DNA of 64,000 nucleotides. Source: Dechloromonas sp. (lineage in GTDB: Bacteria > Pseudomonadota > Gammaproteobacteria > Burkholderiales > Rhodocyclaceae). Location: assembly GCA_011391255.1 (NCBI GenBank), contig JAABQV010000006.1, forward strand, positions 1 to 64,000. Direction: 5' to 3'. Each line of letters opens with the position of its first letter. The stretch's first letter is position 1. Made by a program: the position numbers and the translations under genes. Of this stretch, positions 1-7,673 are shown piece after piece. A model generated the notes under the pieces. The model was given only the letters and a program-made list of their open reading frames with translations, ran no database searches and had not been told where the DNA came from.

Positions 1-300
1 AAACTAAGCCATGAATTACACGTTGAGCACACACGCGATTAAGAATAATAGGGGACAGACCAATAGGGAGACCAATAGGGGACAGACCACGGTTTAATTG
101 AGTTACAGTGACTTTTTTCCCCGAGTCATAGCCATGCCACGCCGTCCTCGCCTCACCCTCCCCAAGAAAACCGGGGACAGACCACGGTTTATTTTTATCT
201 TTCGACCCATATCGGTTAAACGTTAAACTAAGCCATGAATTACACGTTGAGCACACACGCGATTAAAAAATAATAGGGGACAGACCACGGTTTTTTAGGG
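1..300. repeat. Nested REP-like repeats upstream of RAYT transposase gene
   Basis: Two near-identical direct copies of about 60 bp (1-60 and 225-284) each end in GGGGACAGACC. The core GGGGACAGACCACGGTTT occurs at 78-95, 173-190 and 276-293, and a partial copy sits at 51-61. An inverted copy lies beyond the transposase gene at 1063-1082. REP/RAYT systems carry short repeats flanking a Y1 transposase, so these are read as the cognate repeats of the downstream gene. No ORF of its own was recognised here apart from a 30-codon fragment at 134. Confidence 0.75.
134..226 (+). pseudogene. 5' fragment of a second RAYT transposase gene
   Basis: The ATG at 134 opens MPRRPRLTLP, the same first ten residues as the intact transposase starting at 337. 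The DNA differs mostly at third codon positions, so this is a diverged homologue rather than a recent copy. After codon 11 the frame runs directly into a GGGGACAGACC repeat and stops at 224-226. It looks like a RAYT gene cut off by a repeat or recombination event; a functional 30-residue peptide is unlikely. Confidence 0.6.
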
Positions 301-336
301 TTAGAATTGGCCTGTCGTCAATTCTTAAAAAACACA

Positions 337-1053
337 ATGCCCCGTCGCCCTCGACTTACCCTCCCCAATGTCCCACTCCACGTCATCCAGCGCGGCAATA
401 ACCGCCAGGCCTGTTTCTTTGCCGATGAGGACTACCGCTTTTATCTGGAGTGGTTGGCTGAATATGCGACCAAAGCCGGTTGCCGTATTCACGCCTATGT
501 GCTGATGACGAATCACGTGCACTTACTACTTTCTTCCGAGGCAGCCAATGGTGTTGGCGACCTGATGAAGGCGCTCGGGCAGCGCTATGTTCAGTACATC
601 AATCGCGTTTACCGACGTAGCGGCACTCTTTGGGAAGGCCGTTTTCGCTCCTGTCTGACACAGGAGGATAGTTACTTGCTGGCTTGCCAGCGATATATTG
701 AGTTGAACCCTGTTCGGGCAACGATGGTCGAGCACCCGGCCGACTACCCTTGGTCAAGCTTTCGCGCCAACGCTCAGGGTACTGAGAATATGTTGCTGAC
801 GCCGCACCCCTTGTATTTGGCTTTGGGGAGCAAGCGCGAAGAACGCCTGGCATCGTATCGCGAGCTCTTTCGCCACGAACTGGAGCCAGGATTGATTGAT
901 TCGATCCGCAAGGCGACGAACGGAAATTTCGCCTTGGGTGACACACAGTTTGCCGAACAAGTAGCAAATACACTTGGCCGCCGCGCAGTACCGGGGAGTT
1001 CTGGTAGGCCTAAAAAGCCGCTTGATTCGAAGGCATTTGCTTTACCTGAATAG
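337..1053 (+). CDS. REP-associated tyrosine transposase (Y1/HUH family)
   Basis: A 238-residue protein of the TnpA_REP (RAYT) group, single-stranded DNA transposases that nick and mobilise REP palindromes. The HUH metal-binding motif is visible as NHVHLLL (His60 and His62), and candidate nucleophile tyrosines follow in the QRYVQYINRVY helix (Tyr84, Tyr87). The typical YIELNPVRA segment follows. I chose the ATG at 337 over an upstream TTG at 307, because MPRRPRLTLPN is the usual start and is also present in the fragment at 134. The gene lies between inverted copies of a GGGGACAGACC repeat, the expected arrangement. Such genes are usually single-copy and domesticated; activity cannot be judged from sequence. 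Confidence 0.9.
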   Translation: MPRRPRLTLPNVPLHVIQRGNNRQACFFADEDYRFYLEWLAEYATKAGCRIHAYVLMTNHVHLLLSSEAANGVGDLMKALGQRYVQYINRVYRRSGTLWEGRFRSCLTQEDSYLLACQRYIELNPVRATMVEHPADYPWSSFRANAQGTENMLLTPHPLYLALGSKREERLASYRELFRHELEPGLIDSIRKATNGNFALGDTQFAEQVANTLGRRAVPGSSGRPKKPLDSKAFALPE

Positions 1054-1062
1054 AGCAGCTCC

Positions 1063-1082
1063 AAAAACCGTGGTCTGTCCCC
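1063..1082. repeat. Inverted REP-like copy downstream of the transposase
   Basis: AAAAACCGTGGTCTGTCCCC is the reverse complement of the repeat at 276-295. Together the two copies bracket the RAYT gene in inverted orientation. Confidence 0.75.
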
Positions 1083-1095
1083 GGTTTACCCGGTT

Positions 1096-1626
1096 TTACT
1101 TGTTTGGGCGCCCGGTCTTGATCCGTTCAACACGCCCCATGACCGCCTGTAGCTGCGTATCGCTGAGCGACGTAAGATTGGCGATGCCGCCACGAAGCAA
1201 TTCACTCTTTTTGACCTCTTTGCCCAATCCGGCCAAACGCTTCTTGAGGACACTGATCTGCGCATATTCAGCTTCCGGCATGGCGTAGCTGTCACGCACC
1301 AGTTTGACTTTTTTAGCCTTGGGCGCTTTGGCTGGTTTCTCAAGCTTTGTCGACGCCGGCTTGCTGAGTGGCTGGGTTATTTTGACGGCCTGCGCCTTCT
1401 CGAGCGCGGCTGACAATGCTTTTTTGTTGCGCGCATTGATTGCTTCCAGCTCAACATCCACTTTCTTTACTGGCTTGGCCGCTACCGTGGTTGCCGGCTG
1501 AACGGCGGGTTTTACAGCAACCGTTGGTGCTGATCGCGGGATCAATTTTTTGGGTGCTGTCGCGACTTTTTTCAACGCCGCCGGTGCTGGCGCCGTTTTG
1601 GCTACCGTTTTTTTGATTTCGGCCAT
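1096..1626 (-). CDS. Lys/Ala-rich protein with conserved C-terminal domain
   Basis: A 176-residue protein. Residues 1-105 are a low-complexity Lys/Ala/Pro/Val tail resembling histone H1-like bacterial proteins. Residues about 108-176 form an ordered domain containing RDSYAMPEAEYAQI and KKSELLRGGIANL and ending KTGRPNK. I know this domain only as a hypothetical betaproteobacterial family; its basic helix pattern suggests nucleic-acid binding, possibly ribbon-helix-helix-like, but that is inference. A good AGGAGAGAG ribosome-binding site precedes the ATG at 1626. It converges on the RAYT gene and diverges from rpiA. Confidence 0.75.
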   Translation of the reverse strand: MAEIKKTVAKTAPAPAALKKVATAPKKLIPRSAPTVAVKPAVQPATTVAAKPVKKVDVELEAINARNKKALSAALEKAQAVKITQPLSKPASTKLEKPAKAPKAKKVKLVRDSYAMPEAEYAQISVLKKRLAGLGKEVKKSELLRGGIANLTSLSDTQLQAVMGRVERIKTGRPNK

Positions 1627-1693
1627 CTCTCTCTCCTTGAAAAAACCGTAGGTGGAGTTTAATGGGTTTCGATACGCTGAAAATTAAAGTTTT

Positions 1694-1721
1694 TTGACAG
1701 TAAAATCGCAACCATTCTAAT
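1694..1721 (+). promoter_or_regulatory. Probable sigma70 promoter of rpiA
   Basis: TTGACA at 1694-1699 is a perfect -35 element and TCTAAT at 1716-1721 a 5/6 match to the -10, with a 16-bp spacer. Transcription would begin near 1728, leaving a leader of only about nine bases before the rpiA ATG at 1737. No strong Shine-Dalgarno sequence is visible, so translation may be nearly leaderless. Confidence 0.5.
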
Positions 1722-1736
1722 AAGTGAGATAGCTTC

Positions 1737-2405
1737 ATGACTCAAGACGAACTCAAGCAGGCAGTGGCACAGGCGGCGGCTGATTATGTGTCTGAACACG
1801 CCCCGGCGGGCAGTATCATTGGTGTCGGCACCGGCTCAACGGCCAATTTTTTCATTGATGCACTGGCCGGCATCAAAAGCAAATACCGAGGTGCCGTCGC
1901 CAGCTCCGAGGCCACCCGCAAGCGTTTGGAAGGCCATGGGATTGCCGTTTTTGATCTTAACGACGTCGATCAGATTCCCGTTTATGTTGATGGTGCCGAT
2001 GAAATCGACAACGCCTTGAACATGATCAAAGGCGGTGGCGGGGCATTGACGCGGGAGAAGATCGTTGCAGCGGTGTCTGATACTTTTGTTTGTATCGCCG
2101 ATGGCTCGAAGTTGGTCGAAACTATGGGCAACTTCCCGCTGCCGGTCGAGGTGATCCCGATGTCGAGCGCCTATGTTGCGCGTGAATTGGCCAAGCTGGG
2201 TGGAACACCGGTGATCAGAGCTGGCTTCGTGACCGATAACGGCAACTTGATTCTTGATGTCAAAGGCCTGCGCATTACTGACCCGAAAGGACTCGAGGCG
2301 CAGATCAACCAGATAACCGGCGTCGTCACCAACGGCCTCTTTGCGTTACGTCCGGCCAATGTGCTGTTGCTGGGCACTGCCGACGGCGTGCGCACGATAG
2401 GCTGA
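1737..2405 (+). CDS. rpiA: Ribose-5-phosphate isomerase A
   Basis: Interconverts ribose-5-phosphate and ribulose-5-phosphate in the cytosol, serving the pentose phosphate pathway and regeneration of ribulose phosphates in the Calvin cycle. The 222 residues match the usual RpiA length. Visible motifs are [12 protein letters not shown] (phosphate-binding loop, about residue 29), [14 protein letters not shown] with the catalytic acidic residues, and [12 protein letters not shown] with the conserved lysine. It is monocistronic, with its own promoter-like sequence and a terminator at 2475. It is the only pentose-phosphate isomerase seen in the window and supplies the step missing from the cbb operon. 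Confidence 0.97.
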   Translation: MTQDELKQAVAQAAADYVSEHAPAGSIIGVGTGSTANFFIDALAGIKSKYRGAVASSEATRKRLEGHGIAVFDLNDVDQIPVYVDGADEIDNALNMIKGGGGALTREKIVAAVSDTFVCIADGSKLVETMGNFPLPVEVIPMSSAYVARELAKLGGTPVIRAGFVTDNGNLILDVKGLRITDPKGLEAQINQITGVVTNGLFALRPANVLLLGTADGVRTIG

Positions 2406-2474
2406 TTCAGGGTCAAAAATTTTGGGCATTTTTCGCGGTTGACCGCAACAAGCCGTAATTTCAGGCTTCAAGCC

Positions 2475-2502
2475 AAAGCGAGGGCACTTAGCCCTCGCTT
2501 TT
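2475..2502. terminator. Bidirectional terminator between rpiA and yggX
   Basis: An 11-bp perfect stem, AAAGCGAGGGC/GCCCTCGCTTT, has a 5-nt loop and is flanked by A and T runs. It lies between convergent genes and can serve both strands. Confidence 0.85.
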
Positions 2503-2514
2503 TCATTGGGACGA

Positions 2515-2787
2515 TCAGGCCTTGGGTGCCACGTAGCCTTGAATCTGATCAGCACCTTCGCCAAAGAAATGCTTTTCAACCTGCTCGGCCAGGTATTTAC
2601 GATGACGCGGATCAACCAGTTGCAGCCGATTTTCATTGATCAACATGGTCTGCATCTTGATCCACTGCGCCCAGGCTTCCTTTGAAACGCTCTCGAAAAT
2701 ACGCTTGCCCAACTCGCCCGGATACGGCGGAAAATCCAGACCTTCAGCCTCGCGACCCAGTTTGATGCAATTGACAGTACGTGCCAT
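2515..2787 (-). CDS. yggX: Probable Fe(2+)-trafficking / oxidative damage protection protein
   Basis: A 90-residue cytosolic protein of the YggX family, which protects Fe-S clusters from oxidative damage and is linked to iron handling. It starts [17 protein letters not shown], with the conserved Cys7. The rest, including [16 protein letters not shown] and [12 protein letters not shown], is characteristic of the family at full length. The gene appears to stand alone: a terminator follows at 2475, and the next minus-strand gene upstream (higA) ends 58 bases away. Confidence 0.95.
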   Translation of the reverse strand: MARTVNCIKLGREAEGLDFPPYPGELGKRIFESVSKEAWAQWIKMQTMLINENRLQLVDPRHRKYLAEQVEKHFFGEGADQIQGYVAPKA

Positions 2788-2845
2788 GTAGAACTCCGAT
2801 AGATGTGTTGATGGGCAGGATTATAAGGTTTTAGCGGACGATCGA

Positions 2846-3148
2846 TCAGGCCGCCAGGCGTTCAATTTGGGCGTACTCGCCAGCCTTGCTCTGACTCAAG
2901 ATCCATAGATCAAGCGTTTCCTGCATCCTCAGCCAGCTCTCAGGCGTTGTATCGGTCAATCTGCCAAGACGGATTGCGAGATCAGCCGACAACCCACGCT
3001 TCTCGTGCAACAACTCAGAAACGGTAAGGCGCGAAACCGCCAATCTTTTGGCGAACTCAGTTTGAGTCATACCCAGTGCCGGCAATACGTCCTCACGAAG
3101 AATGGCACCAGGGTGAGTTGGCCTTCGGTTGGTGTTTCTCAGGCTCAT
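2846..3148 (-). CDS. higA: HigA-type antitoxin (XRE family)
   Basis: A 100-residue helix-turn-helix antitoxin. THPGAILREDVL followed by the helices MTQTEFAKRLAVSRLTVSELLHEKRGLS (cited here as one region, about residues 27-54) is the VapI/HigA signature. It would neutralise the toxin encoded just upstream and repress the shared promoter. Its ATG overlaps the toxin stop codon by one base (TAATG), so the two are translationally coupled. The toxin-first order is typical of higBA and reversed relative to most toxin-antitoxin pairs. Confidence 0.92.
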   Translation of the reverse strand: MSLRNTNRRPTHPGAILREDVLPALGMTQTEFAKRLAVSRLTVSELLHEKRGLSADLAIRLGRLTDTTPESWLRMQETLDLWILSQSKAGEYAQIERLAA

Positions 3149-3426
3149 TAGTGGTAATCCTCCAGATCTACGTCGACGGCATCTTCACCGTCAAATGCGA
3201 AAGTGATGCGCCAGTTTCCCGAAACACTCACGGCGTAACGCTTGGGATTGAAGCCAATTAGCCCGTGAAAGGCAAAGCCCGGCAAGTTCATATCCTCTGG
3301 CCGGTTTGCTGCATCGAGACGATCCAGCAAGCGTTCAATGCGTGCAGCGTGTTTTGCATTAATTCCCCGGCGATCATCGTCCGAAAAAAATCGCAAAAAA
3401 CCTTTGTGTCGAATACTTCGAATCAT
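3148..3426 (-). CDS. higB: HigB-type toxin (RelE superfamily mRNA interferase)
   Basis: A 92-residue protein of the HigB/proteic killer family, ribosome-dependent mRNA endonucleases of the RelE fold. It opens MIRSIRHKGFLRFF, the usual family start, and ends NWRITFAFDGEDAVDVDLEDYH, the strand pattern of the toxin core with its catalytic basic/aromatic residues. Length is normal and the frame intact, so the pair is probably functional. It is the first gene of the higBA operon; its promoter should lie in the short gap before argA's end at 3456. Confidence 0.92.
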   Translation of the reverse strand: MIRSIRHKGFLRFFSDDDRRGINAKHAARIERLLDRLDAANRPEDMNLPGFAFHGLIGFNPKRYAVSVSGNWRITFAFDGEDAVDVDLEDYH

Positions 3427-3455
3427 GTCTGATTGTAATGCAACGGATTACACAA

Positions 3456-4775
3456 TCAAAGGGTTTTAGAAAGCACCCTGGATTTCCGCTGGTAGTTATA
3501 CATATCGCGTTTCTTGGCCGGCAGGTCATCAACCGTGACCAGTTTGAAGCCGCGCTCGACGAACCAGTGTTCGGTACGCGTGGTCAGCACCACCAGGCGT
3601 TTGATGCCCATCTTGCGTGCGCGGCGTTCAATACGCTTCATCAACTGCTCGCCATACCCCCACTCACGATGTTCGGAACTCACCGCCAGACAAGCCAGCT
3701 CAGCCTCTTCCTCGGAATGGGCGTAAAGCGCGGCGCAGCCGACGATGATTTCGTCGTGCAGCATGATCGAGAAATGATCGACTTCGCGCTCAAGCAACTC
3801 ACGCGGACGATGCACCAAAATACCCTCGTTCTCCATCGGCTCGATCAGTGCGATCAGCGCGGCGATATCGTCGGGCTTGGCTTCACGGATATTTTCCAGC
3901 GACTCACGGGTTATCACCGTGCCGACGCCGTCGTGGGTGAACAGCTCGCGCAACAGCGCACCATCCTGCTGGTAGCTGATCAGATGCACCCGGCCGACGC
4001 CGGCGCGGGTTGAACGGATGGTGCACGGCAAATAGCGGCGGATATCGGGTGATAGCCATTCGCCCCCGCTGAGCAGTTTTTCAACCTCGTCAGCAGTCAT
4101 CGCATCGATCAACTCGCCGGCCTGATCGGTGACGCCCTGACTATCCGTGAGGTAAACCAGCTTGTCCGCCTTGATGGAAACGGCAACCGCCTCGGCCGCC
4201 TCTTCCATTTGCAGATTAAAAATCTCGCCGGTCGGCGATGGCCCTTCGCAGTTGAGCAGGACAATGTTACCGAGGCCAAGCTGGGCGTTGATGCCCTCGG
4301 CGTCAACCTTGCGTACCTTGCCGGCGTACTGCATGTCGATACCGTCAAGGACACCAATCGGCTGGCCGGTGATGAAATTGCCGCCGATCACACGGATCCG
4401 GCTATTGGCCATCGGCGTATTCGGCAAGCCCTGCGAGAGCATGGCTTCGATTTCGAGATAAACGCTGCCGACGGCATCGAGCACGCAATCAAGCGCCGCC
4501 GCATCGGTTACCCGATAACCACGGTGATAGACCGATTCGAGGTTTTTCTCGCGCAGTTCTTCCTCAATCTGCGGTCGCGCACCATGCACCAGCACCAGAC
4601 GTATCCCCAGGCTAACCAGCAGATTGACGTCGTAAGCCAGCGTTTTTGCGAACTCGCTGGCCACCGCCTTGCCACCAAAGGCAATGACGAAGGTTTTGGT
4701 ACGAAACGAGTTGATATAGGGCGTTACCGCCCTGAACCAGGAGACAAAGCTCTCGTCGTAAGGGGTATCGCTCAT
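3456..4775 (-). CDS. argA: N-acetylglutamate synthase
   Basis: Catalyses the first step of arginine biosynthesis, acetyl-CoA plus glutamate to N-acetylglutamate. The 439 residues comprise an N-terminal amino-acid-kinase-like domain (about 1-280, including KTFVIAFGGKAVAS and RVIGGNFITGQPIGV) and a C-terminal GNAT acetyltransferase domain (about 290-439, with EHREWGYGEQLM as the acetyl-CoA loop). I chose MSDTPYDESFVSWFR at 4775 rather than an upstream start at 4829, because it is the family start and overlaps the preceding polyphosphate kinase gene by four bases (ATGA). The kinase-like domain normally carries feedback inhibition by arginine. Confidence 0.95.
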   Translation of the reverse strand: MSDTPYDESFVSWFRAVTPYINSFRTKTFVIAFGGKAVASEFAKTLAYDVNLLVSLGIRLVLVHGARPQIEEELREKNLESVYHRGYRVTDAAALDCVLDAVGSVYLEIEAMLSQGLPNTPMANSRIRVIGGNFITGQPIGVLDGIDMQYAGKVRKVDAEGINAQLGLGNIVLLNCEGPSPTGEIFNLQMEEAAEAVAVSIKADKLVYLTDSQGVTDQAGELIDAMTADEVEKLLSGGEWLSPDIRRYLPCTIRSTRAGVGRVHLISYQQDGALLRELFTHDGVGTVITRESLENIREAKPDDIAALIALIEPMENEGILVHRPRELLEREVDHFSIMLHDEIIVGCAALYAHSEEEAELACLAVSSEHREWGYGEQLMKRIERRARKMGIKRLVVLTTRTEHWFVERGFKLVTVDDLPAKKRDMYNYQRKSRVLSKTL

Positions 4776-6280
4776 TTTTCCGAATATTTTCCGTTGTCGT
4801 CTTTCAATGCTATCTCGATGCGCTCGCACAAGGTCTTCAAGACTTTGACCCGGGCGAAGTTCTTGTCGTTGGCCTCAACCAGCGTCCATGGTGCCAAACC
4901 GGTTGAAGTGCGGTCAACCATGTCGCAGACGGCAGAAACGTAGTCATCCCACTTTTCACGGTTGCGCCAGTCTTCGTCGGTGATCTTGAAGCGCTTGAAC
5001 TCGGTGTCCTGACGCTCCTTGAAGCGCCGCAACTGCTCGTCAGCACTGATCTGCAACCAGAATTTGACAACAATCGCCCCGGCATCAACCATCTGGTGCT
5101 CAAAATCGTTGATCTCGGCGTAAGCGCGCAGCCAGTCAGCTTCCGTGCAAAAGCCCTCGACCCGCTCGACCAGTACGCGACCATACCAGGAGCGGTCAAA
5201 GATCGCCGCCCGACCGGTGCGCGGCAAATGCCGCCAGAAACGCCACAAATACGGCTGCGCGCGTTCTTCTTCGGTCGGCGCGGCAATCGGCACAATCTGA
5301 TACTGCCGGGCATCCATCGACGCGCCGATACGGCGGATAGTGCCGCCCTTACCAGCCGCATCCGAGCCCTCAAAAACCATCACCAGCGAACGTTTGCCGA
5401 CAAAGCGCGGATCGCGCACCAATTCAGAAAGACGAGCCTGATATTTGGCCAACTGACTCTCGTAATCCTTCTTGGCCAGCTTCTGCGCCAGGTCAAGTTC
5501 GCTGAGTACGTTCTTCTGGTCGATCGCATGCACGATCGGCGGCGCTACCGGCACCTGCTGGCGACCCTCCTGCTGCAAGCGTCGCTTCATCGCGTCGAGG
5601 ACGATACGACCAACCGTTAGCGAGCGATATTCATCATCGGTACCCTCAACGATGATCCACGGAGCGTGCGCAGTGTTGCTGACGCGCAAGACATGGCCTG
5701 CAACCTCCTGGAGCCTGCCGTAGGTTTTAAGGCGATCGTAGCTTTCCTTGGTGACGCGCCAGGCGGTGTTCGGGTTTTTTTCCAGCGCCTTGAGCCGGGT
5801 CTTCTGGCCCTCTTTGGAGAGATGGAACCAGAATTTGAGAACCAGCGCCCCTTCATTGACCAGCATCGCCTCGAAGCGATTGATATCGTCCAGTTGCTGA
5901 TCCATCTGGTCACGCCGCATGTTGCCGACGATGCGGTCAGCAATCGGCTGCGAGTACCATGAGCCGGCAAAAATGCCGACCTTGCCGCGCGGTGGCAGGG
6001 CACGCCAGTAGCGCCACATGTAAGGGCGGGAACGCTCCTCATCGGAAGGCGCCGAAAACGCCAGCGTCGAGATATGGCGCGGATCCATCCATGAATAGAG
6101 CAGATTGATGGTTTCACCCTTGCCACTGCCATCAACACCGCTGATCAGGATAACAACCGGAAACTCCTTTTTCTCCAGCATGTCGTATTGCGCATCAAGC
6201 AAGGCCGCACGCAGCTTGGGCACTTCCTTTTTGAAAGTTTCTTTATCTATCTTGTGACCAAGTTCAGCTGATTCAAACAT
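4772..6280 (-). CDS. pap: Two-domain PPK2-family polyphosphate:AMP phosphotransferase
   Basis: A 502-residue class II PPK2 enzyme, expected to phosphorylate AMP to ADP with polyphosphate as donor. Two tandem PPK2 domains are visible, each with a P-loop: SGVDGSGKGETI (about residue 47) and EGSDAAGKGGTIRR (about residue 300). The lid/Walker B region reads FDRSWYGR in the second domain but FAGSWYSQ in the first, so the N-terminal domain has lost the acidic residue and is probably inactive, as is usual in this class. The ATG at 6280 is preceded by GGGAGAAA. It overlaps rsmE upstream by eight bases and argA downstream by four. Confidence 0.9.
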   Translation of the reverse strand: MFESAELGHKIDKETFKKEVPKLRAALLDAQYDMLEKKEFPVVILISGVDGSGKGETINLLYSWMDPRHISTLAFSAPSDEERSRPYMWRYWRALPPRGKVGIFAGSWYSQPIADRIVGNMRRDQMDQQLDDINRFEAMLVNEGALVLKFWFHLSKEGQKTRLKALEKNPNTAWRVTKESYDRLKTYGRLQEVAGHVLRVSNTAHAPWIIVEGTDDEYRSLTVGRIVLDAMKRRLQQEGRQQVPVAPPIVHAIDQKNVLSELDLAQKLAKKDYESQLAKYQARLSELVRDPRFVGKRSLVMVFEGSDAAGKGGTIRRIGASMDARQYQIVPIAAPTEEERAQPYLWRFWRHLPRTGRAAIFDRSWYGRVLVERVEGFCTEADWLRAYAEINDFEHQMVDAGAIVVKFWLQISADEQLRRFKERQDTEFKRFKITDEDWRNREKWDDYVSAVCDMVDRTSTGLAPWTLVEANDKNFARVKVLKTLCERIEIALKDDNGKYSEK

Positions 6281-7019
6281 TATTTTTCTCCCTGAAATCA
6301 CCCCATAAAACCTGCATGGCAGCGAGCGCCGCCAAGCCGGCCGTTTCTGTGCGCAAAACCCGCGGACCAAGTCGAATTGACTGGAACCCTGCCTGCTTTG
6401 CGGCAATTATTTCCTGCGGGTCAAGCCCGCCTTCAGCACCGATCAAAAGCTGAATATTTCCTACCGGCGGCAATTCCGCCAGGGTATCTTCCGCATCCGG
6501 CGCAAGCAGTAGACGCAAGCCTTCGCCATGCGGCCGTGCCAGCCAGTTTTCCAGCTTTTCCAGCGGTGCCACATTCGGCACCTGGTTGCGTCCGCACTGC
6601 TCGCAAGCCGAGGCAGCAACCCCTTGCCAGTGCGCGACACGTTTACCGGCGCGCTCACCGCTCAAACGAATGACACTGCGCCGGCTATCAACTGGAACAA
6701 TATCCCTGACCCCCAGCTCAACCGCCTTCTGGATCGTAAAATCCATCTTGTCACCAGCCTGAACAGCCTGCACCAGCGTCACTGAAAGCCGCGATTCGCG
6801 CTCGATATCCTGCCACGCCCCCAACTCGGCAACCACCCGGTCACGTTCGATGCGCTGGATATGCGCCAGATACTCGCCGCCACGGCCGTCGAAAAGAATC
6901 ATCGGCGCACCAGGCGGCAGCCGCAAAACGCGAACGGCATGACGCGCAACCGGAGCAGGCAGATCAACGTGAGCGCCGGGAGCAAGTGCTTCCCGACAGT
7001 AAAAACGAGGCAAATTCAT
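6273..7019 (-). CDS. rsmE: 16S rRNA (uracil(1498)-N3)-methyltransferase
   Basis: A 248-residue SPOUT-class methyltransferase that modifies U1498 of 16S rRNA in the assembled 30S subunit using S-adenosylmethionine. An N-terminal PUA-like domain (MNLPRFYCREAL, HAVRVLRLPPG) is followed by the trefoil-knot domain with LLIGAEGGLDPQE and LGPRVLRTETA, which form the cofactor site. The ATG at 7019 is preferred over an in-frame TTG at 7022. It is the first gene of the rsmE-pap-argA overlapping set and diverges from the redoxin gene. Confidence 0.96.
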   Translation of the reverse strand: MNLPRFYCREALAPGAHVDLPAPVARHAVRVLRLPPGAPMILFDGRGGEYLAHIQRIERDRVVAELGAWQDIERESRLSVTLVQAVQAGDKMDFTIQKAVELGVRDIVPVDSRRSVIRLSGERAGKRVAHWQGVAASACEQCGRNQVPNVAPLEKLENWLARPHGEGLRLLLAPDAEDTLAELPPVGNIQLLIGAEGGLDPQEIIAAKQAGFQSIRLGPRVLRTETAGLAALAAMQVLWGDFREKNNV

Positions 7020-7059
7020 CAATGCTATTATCGCGGAAATCGTTAATCAGAGGAGAATC

Positions 7060-7617
7060 ATGGCTGCGCTGAACCCCCCCATTTGTAATTTTGGTCAAGC
7101 CGCGCCAACTTTTGAGTTACCCGACGCCAATGGACGAATCCACAGCCTGGAAAGTTGCCGTGGCAGCAATGGGTTGCTGGTAATTTTTATGTGCAATCAC
7201 TGCCCATACGTTAAAGCAGTCATCGACCGCATCGTCCGTGACACGCGGGAGTTGGCTGAACACGGCATTGGTAGCGTAGCGATCATGAGCAACGATGTTG
7301 CGGTCTACCCCGAAGATAGCCCGGAAAACATGGCGCAATGGGCGCAGGAACTGAACTTCCCCTTTCCGTATCTTTTCGATGAAACCCAGGCCGTGGCGCA
7401 AGCCTTTGGCGCGGTTTGCACGCCGGATTATTTTGGCTACAACAGCCAGCTGGAATTACAGTATCGTGGCCGCCTTGATGCTTCAGGTCGCAACCCCGGC
7501 GCGCCCGATGCTGAACGCGAATTGTTTGCCGCCATGTTGAGCATTTCGAAAACCGGCCAAGGCCCGCGCGAGCAGCTTGCTTCGATTGGCTGCTCAATTA
7601 AATGGAAGTCAGCCTAG
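7060..7617 (+). CDS. Thioredoxin-fold AhpC/TSA-family redoxin
   Basis: A 185-residue cytosolic thioredoxin-like protein. The fold begins FGQAAPTFELPDANG, as in peroxiredoxins and redoxins. The active site is MCNHCPYVK (about residues 44-52), a CxxC motif typical of the thioredoxin-family redoxins often annotated as thiol-disulfide or AhpC/TSA proteins. An AGGAG ribosome-binding site precedes the ATG. No signal peptide is seen. The specific substrate is unknown; peroxidase or disulfide reductase activity is possible. Confidence 0.85.
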   Translation: MAALNPPICNFGQAAPTFELPDANGRIHSLESCRGSNGLLVIFMCNHCPYVKAVIDRIVRDTRELAEHGIGSVAIMSNDVAVYPEDSPENMAQWAQELNFPFPYLFDETQAVAQAFGAVCTPDYFGYNSQLELQYRGRLDASGRNPGAPDAERELFAAMLSISKTGQGPREQLASIGCSIKWKSA

Positions 7618-7673
7618 AGCTTTTGGCAACTCTCGGGATATGATAAAGGCGTGAAGAATATCCGAGCAGCCCG

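Noticed and set aside
4209-4943. 244-codon plus-strand frame over argA and pap
   Set aside because: It overlaps two convincing minus-strand genes and has no motif of its own.
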